64,000 nucleotides of DNA from an archaeon (GCA_028279705.1 JANQNF010000021.1:1-64000), one strand, 5' to 3'; shown: positions 15,674-24,221, counted from the first letter of the stretch. The notes: generated by a model from the letters alone, not told the origin. Translations and numbers: made by a program.

Positions 15674-15763
15674 ATGTCAACAGAAACGCTGCTCTTGAAG
15701 AAAATCCTGAAAACGCTCGGCGAGATACGAGACGAGCTGAAGAAGACTAACATGGACAGCTGA
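15674..15763 (+). CDS. 29-residue micro-ORF
   Basis: The ATG at 15674 opens a 29-residue, Lys/Leu-rich amphipathic peptide (LLLKKILKTLGEIRDELKK). It would be the first product of the transcript from the divergent operator region. The helical pattern is coiled-coil-like. It is too short for a firm call, but it sits where the first gene of a repressor-controlled operon should be. Confidence 0.4.
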   Translation: MSTETLLLKKILKTLGEIRDELKKTNMDS

Positions 15764-15791
15764 ATTGTTGTTCTGGTATGGTGATGTTATC

Positions 15792-15938
15792 ATGGCGTGC
15801 GATTTGCTTATGTTTCCCTGCCTCACTGCCATGCAGAAGCTGGTGTTCATGTACGCTCTTGGGCTTTCCTTCAATGCGTGGTTCTTCTGGCCATGGAACG
15901 CTGAGAAGGACATAACGAAGAGGAAGAAATGTTATTAA
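15792..15938 (+). CDS. 48-residue single-span membrane peptide ORF
   Basis: The ATG at 15792 opens a 48-residue peptide with a hydrophobic helix (KLVFMYALGLSFNAWFFW), two early cysteines and a basic tail (KDITKRKKCY). It starts 28 bases after the 29-residue ORF on the same strand, and the five-helix membrane gene follows 21 bases later. Together they resemble a small membrane operon under the winged-helix repressor. No family recognised; size alone also fits a membrane-acting toxin peptide, but nothing proves it. Confidence 0.4.
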   Translation: MACDLLMFPCLTAMQKLVFMYALGLSFNAWFFWPWNAEKDITKRKKCY

Positions 15939-15959
15939 TTGTGAAAATATAGATTTTGT

Positions 15960-16559
15960 ATGCTTGAAATATTTTTTTCTTATCTGACACCCATAAACAT
16001 TTTTTTGACACTCTTTTCAGTTATCTGTGTTTTGTTACTGGCAAAAATTTCAGTGAAGAATTACGACTTGTATGAAAAAGTCGGAAAGCCATCTGTGATT
16101 GGTATCATGGCTGGTATTGTCGTTTATATTTTGGCAAAACTGGAGCCTGTTTATATTCGATACGGATTTTACAGTCCTAGGTCATTCACAGAAACTTTGA
16201 TAGCTATGTCTGTCATATTTTATCTTGTTCTATTGACATCATCATTAGTTGCGTTTACAGACAATCGGAGAAGAAAAAGAGAGTCTGCTGTGGAAAAGGG
16301 ATCGCAAGAAAATAAAATGAACAAGAAACAGCTAGAAATTAGATACGATCTTTCTAAGTCATTGAATGTTGTTCTAGTTACAATGTGTGTGGCGTTGGCG
16401 GTTGGTTATTACAGCATTCCGAGTCCGTATAACTTGGGCGTGATTGTAGCACTCATTATCATTCTTTTTGCTTTTCTTAAGAATCTTAAAACCGTATGGG
16501 AAGATTACAAAAAATTGATAAAAGAGTACTCGGATGATTCTAAAAAACAAAAGAAATGA
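15960..16559 (+). CDS. Membrane protein of unknown function
   Basis: 199 residues with about five membrane helices: two near the N-terminus (IFLTLFSVICVLLLA and SVIGIMAGIVVYILA), one near 85-100, then after a charged loop (RRRKRESAVEKG) two close helices near 137-170. The C-terminus is Lys-rich. No conserved catalytic residue stands out. It may be the last gene of the operon beginning at 15674. AT-rich, like the island. Confidence 0.65.
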   Translation: MLEIFFSYLTPINIFLTLFSVICVLLLAKISVKNYDLYEKVGKPSVIGIMAGIVVYILAKLEPVYIRYGFYSPRSFTETLIAMSVIFYLVLLTSSLVAFTDNRRRKRESAVEKGSQENKMNKKQLEIRYDLSKSLNVVLVTMCVALAVGYYSIPSPYNLGVIVALIIILFAFLKNLKTVWEDYKKLIKEYSDDSKKQKK

Positions 16560-16564
16560 ACATT

Positions 16565-17329
16565 TCACTTCTCCGCAACGTACTGGTAGAAATCAGCGTT
16601 CTTTTCGTATCCTTTCTTGAAGTCGCTGTATGTAGTGATCTTGCTGAATCCTGCTTCCTTAAGTAGCGATAGCATTTCGCCCTTCCTGAAGGGGTAAAGT
16701 ACGAGATATGCCTTCTTTCCCGTCCCGCCGTCCTCGTACTCCATCACGACCTTGTTCTCCTCTATCTCAACGGGCCTGCCGTGCACCTTAGTGCCGCAGT
16801 ACATGTACTTGCCGGAATACCTAAAGTCTCCTTTGAGTATCTTTGCCGCGTTCTCAAGGAAGTACGGATAGTTCCTCTCGTCTACTACGAGTATACCGCC
16901 ATCGTTTAGTATGTGCCTGAAGTTCCTCAGGGCCTTCAGCTGATCTTCCTTTCTGAACAGGTAGGTAAGGGAATTTCCAAGGCACAAAGCGACGTCGAAT
17001 TCGCCCTCGAATAAATGCTTGTCAATCTCCCTCCAGTCAAAACCAGTCACCTTGAGCATGACGTCGTGCTTGTCAGCGTTTTCCCTCGCCTTCTTTGAAA
17101 AGAGGCTGTCCACTTCGTTACTTGTCACGTCAAAGCCCTTCTTCAAAAGGTGTATGGCGTCGCATCCGTCGCCGAGGCAGGTTTCAAACACTTTCTTCCT
17201 CCCCGAAAGCAGCTCGTCGAGAAAGCCGCCCATGGTAAGGAACCTCTTCTCCCAGTCTATGAAGTCTCCCCAGAGGTCGACTAGTGCCTGGGTGTTGTAG
17301 AAGTGGTCCTTTATCTCGTGCCTTCCCAT
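16565..17329 (-). CDS. Class I SAM-dependent methyltransferase
   Basis: About 254 residues. Motif I VFETCLGDGCDAIHLLKKG binds the SAM methionine side; EVD follows in motif II, and DVALCLGNSLTYL and DGGILVVDERN are motifs IV and V. The general form resembles glycine/sarcosine N-methyltransferase-like small-molecule enzymes. The frame extends to a GTG at 17392, but the ATG at 17329 (MGRHEIKDHF) fits a TATA-like sequence about 25 bases upstream and gives the usual N-terminus. The substrate is unknown. Confidence 0.85.
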   Translation of the reverse strand: MGRHEIKDHFYNTQALVDLWGDFIDWEKRFLTMGGFLDELLSGRKKVFETCLGDGCDAIHLLKKGFDVTSNEVDSLFSKKARENADKHDVMLKVTGFDWREIDKHLFEGEFDVALCLGNSLTYLFRKEDQLKALRNFRHILNDGGILVVDERNYPYFLENAAKILKGDFRYSGKYMYCGTKVHGRPVEIEENKVVMEYEDGGTGKKAYLVLYPFRKGEMLSLLKEAGFSKITTYSDFKKGYEKNADFYQYVAEK

Positions 17330-17388
17330 ACAAAAGCATGCGGCGAAGTGGAATAAATCTTTGATGCGCAAATAATCAGATATGCATG

Positions 17389-17808
17389 TCACTCAAGCTT
17401 TGGAATCTCGGGGAACTTATCCTTCAGATGTTCCAGGTCCCTGTAAGACGGGAATATACGACCCAACTTGAGAAGTTTCACGAGATCCTTCACTTCGGGG
17501 TGAGTTTCAATGAACATGAAGTTTGGCACGTCGCCATCATCTTCGTTCGCTTTGTTAAGATAATTCTTGCCACGCAGTAATACACCGAAACCTGTTGCGT
17601 CGACGTAAACGAGATTCTTAACATTTATTGCATGCGAACCAGTAGGGTCGCTTTTTAAAGCATCCGACAGATCCTGATTAATAGTCCCACTGCTCAGAAT
17701 GTTCAATCTTTCTACTCTTTTATCGAGATCGTATATGTTAACATTCCTGAATTTTCCATCTCCGTACGGGAGCACGAGCCTGTCCACTTTCTGAATGTAG
17801 CTCATCAT
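17389..17808 (-). CDS. STAS-domain protein (anti-sigma-antagonist fold)
   Basis: 139 residues. The core NLVYVDATGFGVLLRGKNYL matches the STAS signature in which 'D-S/A-x-G' precedes a helix; strand FMFIETHPEVKDLVKLL and the closing IFPSYRDLEHL complete the fold. In bacteria STAS proteins relay anti-sigma signals and the serine next to the Asp is phosphorylated; here that position is Ala (DATG), so phospho-control by the usual kinase is unlikely. STAS proteins are uncommon in archaea. It is upstream of the methyltransferase and downstream of the hemerythrin on the same strand. Confidence 0.75.
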   Translation of the reverse strand: MMSYIQKVDRLVLPYGDGKFRNVNIYDLDKRVERLNILSSGTINQDLSDALKSDPTGSHAINVKNLVYVDATGFGVLLRGKNYLNKANEDDGDVPNFMFIETHPEVKDLVKLLKLGRIFPSYRDLEHLKDKFPEIPKLE

Positions 17809-17871
17809 TAATCACTTAAGATGATTATGGCAGAAAGAAATAAAAACCCATTACAACTGCACGGTCCGGAT

Positions 17872-18318
17872 TCACGCACCCTGGCTGTTCCTGACGTATT
17901 CTGCGTATTCCTGGTCGTCCTTTTTGATGTGTTCAATCCAGTTGGTCAAAAACTCCTTGATCTGCTGCATGAGCTTCTCGATTTCAAGTGAGGAGAAATT
18001 GGGAGAGCTCATCTCTTTCTTGAGCTCTCCTTGGAAGTTCTTGTAGAACTGGATGAAATCTTGGTGTATCTTCTTGTGCTCCTCGAAGCGGGGATAGCCA
18101 GCGGACTGCATGTAGCCTTCTTCATAGGCCAGATGCTCCTTTACGTAGGTGTAGAGGAAATGGCTTGCCTGCCTTAGTGAACCTATGTCGACGTTCAGGG
18201 AAGACAGTATCCCGATCATCTTGTTTATCTGCTCTATCAGTTTTTCATGCTGCTCGTCGATCTTTTCTTCATTGACGGACATCGAGGGCCCCCAAACCAG
18301 CTTCTTGTCGTAATCCAT
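17872..18318 (-). CDS. Bacteriohemerythrin-like O2-binding protein
   Basis: About 148 residues from the ATG at 18318. The diiron ligand set of single-domain hemerythrins is present in order: His in DEQHEKL, His and Glu in KEHLAYEEGYM, two His in FEEHKKIHQDF, then His and Asp in IEHIKKDDQEY. It binds O2 at a non-haem diiron centre, for storage, delivery or sensing. This suggests the organism meets oxygen at times. It shares strand with the STAS protein, about 60 bases away. Confidence 0.93.
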   Translation of the reverse strand: MDYDKKLVWGPSMSVNEEKIDEQHEKLIEQINKMIGILSSLNVDIGSLRQASHFLYTYVKEHLAYEEGYMQSAGYPRFEEHKKIHQDFIQFYKNFQGELKKEMSSPNFSSLEIEKLMQQIKEFLTNWIEHIKKDDQEYAEYVRNSQGA

Positions 18319-18370
18319 GTACCCACGATTAATATTCAAATGGAAGTTCCTTTTATGTCTGCATGCCCAT

Positions 18371-18412
18371 GTTTAAACCAAACATAAATACGGGAAGGGA
18401 CTTATAGTAAAT
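18371..18412 (+). promoter_or_regulatory. Promoter of the CBS gene with GTTTAAAC box
   Basis: GTTTAAAC (18371-18378) directly precedes a TATA-like sequence (AACATAAATA, about 18381-18390), about 25 bases before the ATG at 18413. This is the same core-then-TATA order seen before the giant surface-protein gene at 54110. Confidence 0.5.
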
Positions 18413-18847
18413 ATGGCTATACAGATTCTCGACCTGGACGTAGGGCAGGTCATGGTGAAGAATGTCGTGAAGGTCAAGCAGGACATTGACATAAAGCAGG
18501 TGGCACTGCTCCTAAAGCAGAAGGGAATAGGGTGTGTCATGGTAACTGACGGCACGAAGCCGATAGGCATATTGACCGAAAGGGACATCATACACAAGGT
18601 AGTTGCTCCAAACGTTGACCCAGAAAAACTCAACGCAAGCGACATCATGACACGCACGCTGATAACGATCACCCCGTATCATGCAATAGAGGAAGCTGCA
18701 GACCTGATGAAGGAAAAGAACATAAAAAAGCTTCCAGTCATGGAGGACAACAGGCTTGTTGGCATAGTGACCATGACTGACCTGCTCCGGATAATGAGGA
18801 GCATAGAAAAGGGAATGCTAAAAAGGCTCATGAAGAGAAGGATGTAG
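18413..18847 (+). CDS. Two-CBS-domain protein
   Basis: 144 residues made of a Bateman pair. CBS1 runs through VGQVMVKNVVKVKQ to PIGILTERDIIH; CBS2 through ASDIMTRTLITITP to LVGIVTMTDLLRI. Such pairs bind adenosine ligands (AMP, ATP, SAM) and act as energy or nucleotide sensors for a partner. It carries no fused effector domain. The last residues are basic. It converges on the four-helix membrane gene with a five-base gap. Confidence 0.93.
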   Translation: MAIQILDLDVGQVMVKNVVKVKQDIDIKQVALLLKQKGIGCVMVTDGTKPIGILTERDIIHKVVAPNVDPEKLNASDIMTRTLITITPYHAIEEAADLMKEKNIKKLPVMEDNRLVGIVTMTDLLRIMRSIEKGMLKRLMKRRM

Positions 18848-18852
18848 GAATC

Positions 18853-19344
18853 TTACTCTTTCTTTAAGTTTTCCTCAGATGTTGCAAACAGTGCTCCTGC
18901 GACATCCTTCATCTTTGCCATGGCTTTCCTGAATGAGAAGCCGGCAAGGAATGACACGCCGCAGTAAAACATTATGCCTCTTGAATAATCTGCCGGCGAG
19001 ATAACGCCAATGCTCATTATGCCGCCTGCTATGAGGAAGTAGACGAAGACGCCGACTAGTATGCTCAGAAACGGCGTGAAGACGTACCACCACGTCCATC
19101 CGAGGTCGAAGTCCTTGTAGTAGCTGAGGTGCATGTGAAAGCCCCGAAAGCAGTACATCACTCCGCCAAGGCCTGCAGAGCTGCTTATGTAGACCATCGA
19201 CCTTGCAAACACCGTTCCCCACTCGGAGAAGTAAACGTAGACTGGTATTGCAACGAACGCGGCCATGAATGCAAGGAGGTACACGCCGATGAGGTTTACC
19301 TTCGCCATGTCACTGTGCGAGATTCCGAAAAGACGCATGACCAT
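18853..19344 (-). CDS. Four-helix membrane protein
   Basis: 163 residues with four membrane helices (about 15-38, 47-65, 83-110 and 122-142) and a charged C-terminus. A central loop carries His and aromatic residues (FHMHLSYYKDFDLGWTWW). No family recognised. The GTTTAAAC box at 19379 lies upstream of its TATA-like TTTTATTA. Cellular role unknown. Confidence 0.65.
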   Translation of the reverse strand: MVMRLFGISHSDMAKVNLIGVYLLAFMAAFVAIPVYVYFSEWGTVFARSMVYISSSAGLGGVMYCFRGFHMHLSYYKDFDLGWTWWYVFTPFLSILVGVFVYFLIAGGIMSIGVISPADYSRGIMFYCGVSFLAGFSFRKAMAKMKDVAGALFATSEENLKKE

Positions 19345-19378
19345 GATGATAATTGGAAGTCTTTTCTAATAAAAACCT

Positions 19379-19386
19379 GTTTAAAC
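19379..19386. repeat. GTTTAAAC box
   Basis: One more copy of the 8-base palindrome. It overlaps the stop codon of the 134-residue gene and lies about eight bases upstream of a TATA-like sequence for the four-helix membrane gene (minus strand). Confidence 0.4.
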
Positions 19387-19785
19387 GCCGTTTTCCGGTT
19401 TCTCTGGAAAAAGGTTTCTCATCTGAATAATGTCTTTGTACACGACGATTTTCTCAGGATCCGTGTCAAGGGATACTTTGATTTCATCAACGGATGTTAT
19501 GACGCATACGGGAAGATCATTTTCAATTTTATGGCGTTCTTTGATTCCATACACATTTTCTATCATTTCTTTGACTTTGGGTAGTTTCTTTTTCAGTGTA
19601 CTGATATCGACGCATATTGTGTCGTATGATTCGGTAGATTCTTTATATCGTTCAGCCAGGTCTATCACGACGTCTTTCACTTCGAAATTTTCCTGACCGT
19701 CAATGAAAAACGCCGAGACACCGATATTGTATGATTTATCAGCTCTGCGGATCTCTTCCATGTAATTGTCTATCTTGAATGTCAT
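19381..19785 (-). CDS. Hypothetical protein, alpha/beta
   Basis: About 134 residues from the ATG at 19785 (a TTG at 19797 is open but less likely; a TATA-like TTTTTATAA lies about 30 bases upstream of the ATG). Strands and helices alternate (YNIGVSAFFIDG, YDTICVDISTLKKKLP, PVCVITSVDEIKVSL, EKIVVYKDI), as in a small Rossmann-like or ACT-like fold, but I recognise no family or active site. It lies just downstream of the tandem propeller genes on the same strand. Confidence 0.6.
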   Translation of the reverse strand: MTFKIDNYMEEIRRADKSYNIGVSAFFIDGQENFEVKDVVIDLAERYKESTESYDTICVDISTLKKKLPKVKEMIENVYGIKERHKIENDLPVCVITSVDEIKVSLDTDPEKIVVYKDIIQMRNLFPEKPENGV

Positions 19786-19844
19786 GTTTACAGCCAATGT
19801 AGAATTGAAGCAAAGTTATAAAAAGCCAAAACTGCAGACGGAAA

Positions 19845-21134
19845 TCAGAATTCCTCTTCCCTTGAGTCTATCTGGTACTTGCCTTTGGACGAGTACTGAG
19901 TTGAGATCTGGTATGTCAACTTGCTTTGGTACTCGCTTGTGTTCTCCTCTTCGTTTGCTATCCCAAGGTCGTATCTCTTTTCGGAAGACTCTTCCTTGAC
20001 CAATTCTTCTGGGATCTTTAGCCTCATCTCGTATTCCTCGTGAAGCGGCGGGCACCACGATGGTGCTCCAGGACACCTAAACTTCCACACAACTTCCTGG
20101 TTGTCCTTTCTTATAGCATACACGTTGCAGTCGTATGAACTGAAAAATATCATGTCTTCTGAGAATGCGGCCATCCACCAGACGTAACCCTCTGTCCTAA
20201 ACCTCCACAGCTCTTCCCCGTCGAGGTTGATACAGTAGAGGTTCTTGTCCTCGCTTGTCACGTATATCTTGGAATCGTTGACTGTCGGGTGGCCAAATAT
20301 TATGTTTCTCCTAAAGACCCAAAGCACGTTGCCGTCAAGGTCAAGTGCTGTAAGCGTCCCTTCCCTTGAACTTTCGTATATCACGTTATCGTGTATTACA
20401 GGCGTTGGCATGGCACCGTAATTGGATATCTTCTTTTTCCACTTGAGCTTTCCGGTGTCTACGTGTATTGCATAAAGGTTGTTGTCAAGGGATCCTATGT
20501 AGACGACCCTCTCGTGTATTGCAAGATAAGGTGCGTTGAGCATTTCCTGTTCAGCAGAAAACTTCCACACAAGTTTTCCAGTTTCGGCCTCCACGCAGTA
20601 GAGGTTGTGGTCGTATGAAGCAAACAATACACGATCTTCAAATACTGTAGGGCTAGACTGCAGTTCGTCGTATGCCTTGAACTTCCACACAAGTTCCCCT
20701 TTGTCTGCGGTCACCGCGTATGCGTAATTGTCCCTTGAGGTGAAATAAAGAAGGTTTTTCCTCGCGGACGCGACGCAGAGTATCTCACCCTGCGTCTTGA
20801 ACTTCCAGATGAGCTCTCCCGTATCTGCATCAAGGGCGTACATGTGCTGGTCATATGAGCCGATGTATACAATGTTATTGTGTATCATGACAGCCGAGAC
20901 GACACCTATCCGGTCCTCGGTCTTGAATTTCCATATCAGTTCGCCCGTATTCTCGTCCACGCAGTAGACGTTATGGTTCATCGAAGGAAAGTATACCCTT
21001 CCCTTGTAAAGAAGCGGTCTAGTATCGACGCTTCCCCCTTCACTTATCCTCCACAGCCTGTCAAACTTCTTGGTCTTTACTACCTCGTACTCTCCCATCT
21101 CGACAGAGAAGTCGTCAAAGCCTGACGTGTCCAT
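19845..21134 (-). CDS. PQQ-type beta-propeller protein, paralog 1
   Basis: 429 residues: eight repeats of about 40 residues, each closing with the tryptophan-docking motif (e.g. GELIWKFKTQG, GKLVWKFSAEQ), so an eight-bladed propeller. There is no signal peptide or membrane helix, so it should be cytoplasmic. The N-terminus DDFSVEMGEYEV and C-terminus GKYQIDSREEEF are shared almost exactly with the paralogs at 21158, 22479 and 50026. PQQ-enzyme active-site residues were not identified; a scaffold or binding role is more likely. Confidence 0.88.
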   Translation of the reverse strand: MDTSGFDDFSVEMGEYEVVKTKKFDRLWRISEGGSVDTRPLLYKGRVYFPSMNHNVYCVDENTGELIWKFKTEDRIGVVSAVMIHNNIVYIGSYDQHMYALDADTGELIWKFKTQGEILCVASARKNLLYFTSRDNYAYAVTADKGELVWKFKAYDELQSSPTVFEDRVLFASYDHNLYCVEAETGKLVWKFSAEQEMLNAPYLAIHERVVYIGSLDNNLYAIHVDTGKLKWKKKISNYGAMPTPVIHDNVIYESSREGTLTALDLDGNVLWVFRRNIIFGHPTVNDSKIYVTSEDKNLYCINLDGEELWRFRTEGYVWWMAAFSEDMIFFSSYDCNVYAIRKDNQEVVWKFRCPGAPSWCPPLHEEYEMRLKIPEELVKEESSEKRYDLGIANEEENTSEYQSKLTYQISTQYSSKGKYQIDSREEEF

Positions 21135-21157
21135 GAAGCCTAATTTAGAAGCAAACT

Positions 21158-22456
21158 TTAAAACGCTTCCTCTTTGGAGTCAATCTGGTATTTTCCCTTC
21201 TCGCGATATGTGGTACCACCCTGGTACGTGATGTCAGACTTGTACTCGCTGGTGTTCTGGTCCCCTTCTGTAAGCTCGAATTCGTAGGTCTTCCTGGTAA
21301 CTTCTTCAACTTCCCCACTACTGACAGTAGTCTGGAATTCAAACGCCTCGTGTGGTGGCGGGACATACGCAGGCGACCCGTCTGCTTTGAACTTCCACAC
21401 GACCCTCTGGCTATTAATGTCTATTGAATATACGTGACAATCCCACGAAGGGAATATCAGCATGTTTTCAACGAGTACAGATCTTTCGTAAAGGAACTGG
21501 AGTGCCCTGAAACTCCACAGTTTGTTGCCTTCGAAATCCACACAGTGCAGATGATAGTCACCGCAGGAACCTACAATTATCTTACCATCATGGATGCATG
21601 GAACTCCGAGGACGTCTTCTTCTCTGGTGGAAAACTTCCACAGCACTTTACCTTCTGCGTCAAGAGCGTACAGTATTCCGTCTCTCGTGGACTGAAGTAT
21701 CATGTCACCGCATTCCACGGCACCGGTTCCAATGCCGTAATTACCGAGCTTGGTCTTCCATAAGAGCGTGCCACTTTCCACGTCCGCTGCTCTGAGGTAG
21801 CTATCAAAAGAACCAAAGTATACCACGCCATCCTTATGGAGGAACACATTATCGTTATGCACCTCAGCCTGCGTCTCTATCTTCCATAGGAGATTTCCCG
21901 TTTCCTTGTCAATGCAATAAAAATTGCGGTCATATGAACCTATGAAGAGCCGCTTGCCTACAACGAGAGGTTCAGACATTATGCAGTCATATGTCCTGAA
22001 CTTCCATATGAGTTCGCCAGTCTTCCCGTCAAGGGCATAAACGTTTTGGTCCTTGCAGCCAAAATAGACCTTGTCGTCACTCAGGGCAGCGGCCGATCCT
22101 ATCTTATCACCCGCTGTGAACTTCCATATGAGCTCACCAGTCTTGGCGTTGAGTGCATACATGCTCCTGTCGTAACTGCCGGAATAAACAATACCGTCTG
22201 CAATCTTTGGTATTCCTGCAGCTATCACACCCTCGGTCTTGAACCTCCACACAAGGTCTCCGTTTTCCGGATTCACACAATATATGTTGAAATTGGCTGA
22301 AGCAAAATAGATAAGATTTTCATGAAGCGTAACACCCGTGCTTACACTTCCGCCTTCTCCGATTCTCCACATTCGGTCGAACTTCTGAACCCTCTTTACT
22401 TCAAAGTCTCCCATATCGACTGAAAAATCGTCGAACATGTCGTCAAAATCGGCCAT
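21158..22456 (-). CDS. PQQ-type beta-propeller protein, paralog 2
   Basis: About 432 residues from the ATG at 22456. Eight tryptophan-docking repeats (VWRFKTEG, IWKFTAGD, IWKFRTYD and so on). It has the family N-terminal tag FDDFSVDMGDFEV and C-terminal tag GKYQIDSKEEAF, with a conserved pre-tag NTSEYKSDITYQ. It lies 23 bases upstream of paralog 1 and 22 bases downstream of paralog 3, so the three form a tandem array, probably one operon. Cytoplasmic by lack of a signal. Confidence 0.88.
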   Translation of the reverse strand: MADFDDMFDDFSVDMGDFEVKRVQKFDRMWRIGEGGSVSTGVTLHENLIYFASANFNIYCVNPENGDLVWRFKTEGVIAAGIPKIADGIVYSGSYDRSMYALNAKTGELIWKFTAGDKIGSAAALSDDKVYFGCKDQNVYALDGKTGELIWKFRTYDCIMSEPLVVGKRLFIGSYDRNFYCIDKETGNLLWKIETQAEVHNDNVFLHKDGVVYFGSFDSYLRAADVESGTLLWKTKLGNYGIGTGAVECGDMILQSTRDGILYALDAEGKVLWKFSTREEDVLGVPCIHDGKIIVGSCGDYHLHCVDFEGNKLWSFRALQFLYERSVLVENMLIFPSWDCHVYSIDINSQRVVWKFKADGSPAYVPPPHEAFEFQTTVSSGEVEEVTRKTYEFELTEGDQNTSEYKSDITYQGGTTYREKGKYQIDSKEEAF

Positions 22457-22478
22457 AACCAAAAAATGGTCTTAAAAC

Positions 22479-23765
22479 TTAAAACGCTTCCTCTTTGGAG
22501 TCTATCTGGTACTTTCCCTTCGCACCGTACTGCGTTGATACCTGATACGTCATCCTTGTCTTGTAGGCAGACGTACCGTCTTCTTCTGCGATTTTAAGGT
22601 CGTACTTCTTATCCTGCACTTCCTCAAAATCCTTCTTCTTGTGCTTTATCGTGACCTCAAAGTAGCTCCTGATCGGCGGGTGTGATATTGGCGATCCCGG
22701 GCACCGAAACTTCCACAAGAGCTCCCCGCTTGCGGCGTCGAATGCATAAAGGAAGCAGTCGTTTGACCCGACGTAGACGACCCCCTCGTGTATGAGGCCC
22801 GGCTGCCACGCGGGCCCTTCCATCTTGTACTTCCAGACAAGCTTTCCTTCCGAGTCGAAACAGTAGAAATTGAGGTCCTCGGAACTGGTGTAGACGTTCT
22901 CACCGTCCGTTGCCACCGAAGTAAAAGTCTCGTTTCTTGACACCTTCCATGCAATGTCCCCTTCCGGTGTGAATGCGTAGATGAATCCGCCCTGCGTCGG
23001 CTGGATTATCAGCCCTTTGAGGTACACCCCGCCCCGCGTCATGCCGTAGTCGCCGAACTTCTTTTTCCAAACACACGTCCCGTCATTGATGTTTATGGCA
23101 TACATCATGGTACCCATAGTGCCCACGTAGATGCATTCCCCTATTACAAGGAGGGGGCGGATCACCACTATCTCCTCTTCTGCCTCGAACTTCCATAACA
23201 CTTCCCCAGTTCTCCTGTCAAGGCAGTACAGGTTACGATCGGACGATCCGAAGAACAGTTTTTCTCCATGGACCGTGGGAACGGAAACGTTGGGTTTCAG
23301 CGTCCTAAACTTCCATATAAGCTCTCCGGTCTCGCAGTCGATCGCATAGAGGTTCTGGTCCCTGCTCGCAGAATAGTACACGCCGTCCTTCAGCGCGCCA
23401 GTGGACGCGATCTCGCCCTGCGTCCTAAACTTCCATATCAGCTCTCCGGTATCCATGTCGAGGCGGTATATGTTCTCGTCGTAGCTGCCGACTATGATGG
23501 AATTCTTGTAGACCGAAGGTGAACAAAGGCCTATCCTGTCCTGTGCCTCGAAAATCCACACAGGTTCGCGGGTCTTCAGGTCGAGTGCATAGAACTTGCG
23601 GTTGAACGAGCCGAACAGTATCTTGCCGTTGTGTATGACCGGTTCCTGGTCGATGCTGCCACCTTCCGTGCACTCCCACAGGCAGTTGTGGTAGTCTTCC
23701 CTTTTCGTGACTTCGAAATCTCCCATCTCCACAGAAAAGTCGTCAAAAGAGCCAAATTCTTCCAT
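22479..23765 (-). CDS. PQQ-type beta-propeller protein, paralog 3
   Basis: 428 residues with eight repeats (VWIFEAQD, IWKFRTQG, IWKFRTLK, LWKFEAEE, VWKKKFGD, AWKVSRNE, VWKYKMEG, LWKFRCPG). N-terminal tag SFDDFSVEMGDFEV, C-terminal tag GKYQIDSKEEAF. First gene of the three-gene tandem array. It is the most diverged in its blade-one approach (EDYHNCLWECTEGGS). Same inferred role as its neighbours: a soluble propeller that binds an unknown partner. Confidence 0.88.
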   Translation of the reverse strand: MEEFGSFDDFSVEMGDFEVTKREDYHNCLWECTEGGSIDQEPVIHNGKILFGSFNRKFYALDLKTREPVWIFEAQDRIGLCSPSVYKNSIIVGSYDENIYRLDMDTGELIWKFRTQGEIASTGALKDGVYYSASRDQNLYAIDCETGELIWKFRTLKPNVSVPTVHGEKLFFGSSDRNLYCLDRRTGEVLWKFEAEEEIVVIRPLLVIGECIYVGTMGTMMYAININDGTCVWKKKFGDYGMTRGGVYLKGLIIQPTQGGFIYAFTPEGDIAWKVSRNETFTSVATDGENVYTSSEDLNFYCFDSEGKLVWKYKMEGPAWQPGLIHEGVVYVGSNDCFLYAFDAASGELLWKFRCPGSPISHPPIRSYFEVTIKHKKKDFEEVQDKKYDLKIAEEDGTSAYKTRMTYQVSTQYGAKGKYQIDSKEEAF

Positions 23766-23829
23766 GAACCAAATTGTGGGGTGAATGTTTTAAAGCCTTC
23801 CTTTTTTAGCAGCAGCGCCAATTATTGTC

Positions 23830-24192
23830 ATGGCCGGAGCTTTCCCGTGGATCGTTGTCAGCGTGGCAGTCGCGCTGATAGTGCTTGGTGCCGTCTTCAT
23901 AATAATGGCAAAGAGAAAGAAGGGCGTCGCAAGCGAGCCCGACTACAGGACGTTCTTCTACATGGGCCTCGTCTGGGTGCTTTTCGGTGCTCCCATGATG
24001 TTTCTTCACCGTTTCGAGTTCAACGCGCTTTTCGCAATGGGCGTGATATTCCTCGTGATGGGCGCTGCAAACAGGAAGAAGTGGAAGAAAAAGGAGCTCA
24101 CAAAGAGGCAGAAGAAGGTGCAGTACGTCTCGGTAGCCGTTGGAGTGGCAGTGCTGCTGTTACTTTCGGCATACATGCTACTGAGACCGTAA
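23830..24192 (+). CDS. Small four-helix membrane protein
   Basis: 120 residues with four hydrophobic helices (about 7-27, 42-58, 64-80 and 100-117), joined by basic loops (KRKKG, NRKKWKKKELTKRQKK). The positive loops would face the cytoplasm. No family assigned. It is 29 bases upstream of the STT3-like lipoprotein on the same strand, so the two may form an operon. Confidence 0.7.
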   Translation: MAGAFPWIVVSVAVALIVLGAVFIIMAKRKKGVASEPDYRTFFYMGLVWVLFGAPMMFLHRFEFNALFAMGVIFLVMGAANRKKWKKKELTKRQKKVQYVSVAVGVAVLLLLSAYMLLRP

Positions 24193-24221
24193 ATATAAGC
24201 GGGTAAGAACAATTCTTTTTC

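Noticed and set aside
23631-24206. 191-residue plus-strand ORF overlapping the propeller start and the small membrane gene
   Set aside because: It overlaps two supported genes in other frames and its translation is basic and shuffled, with no domain.
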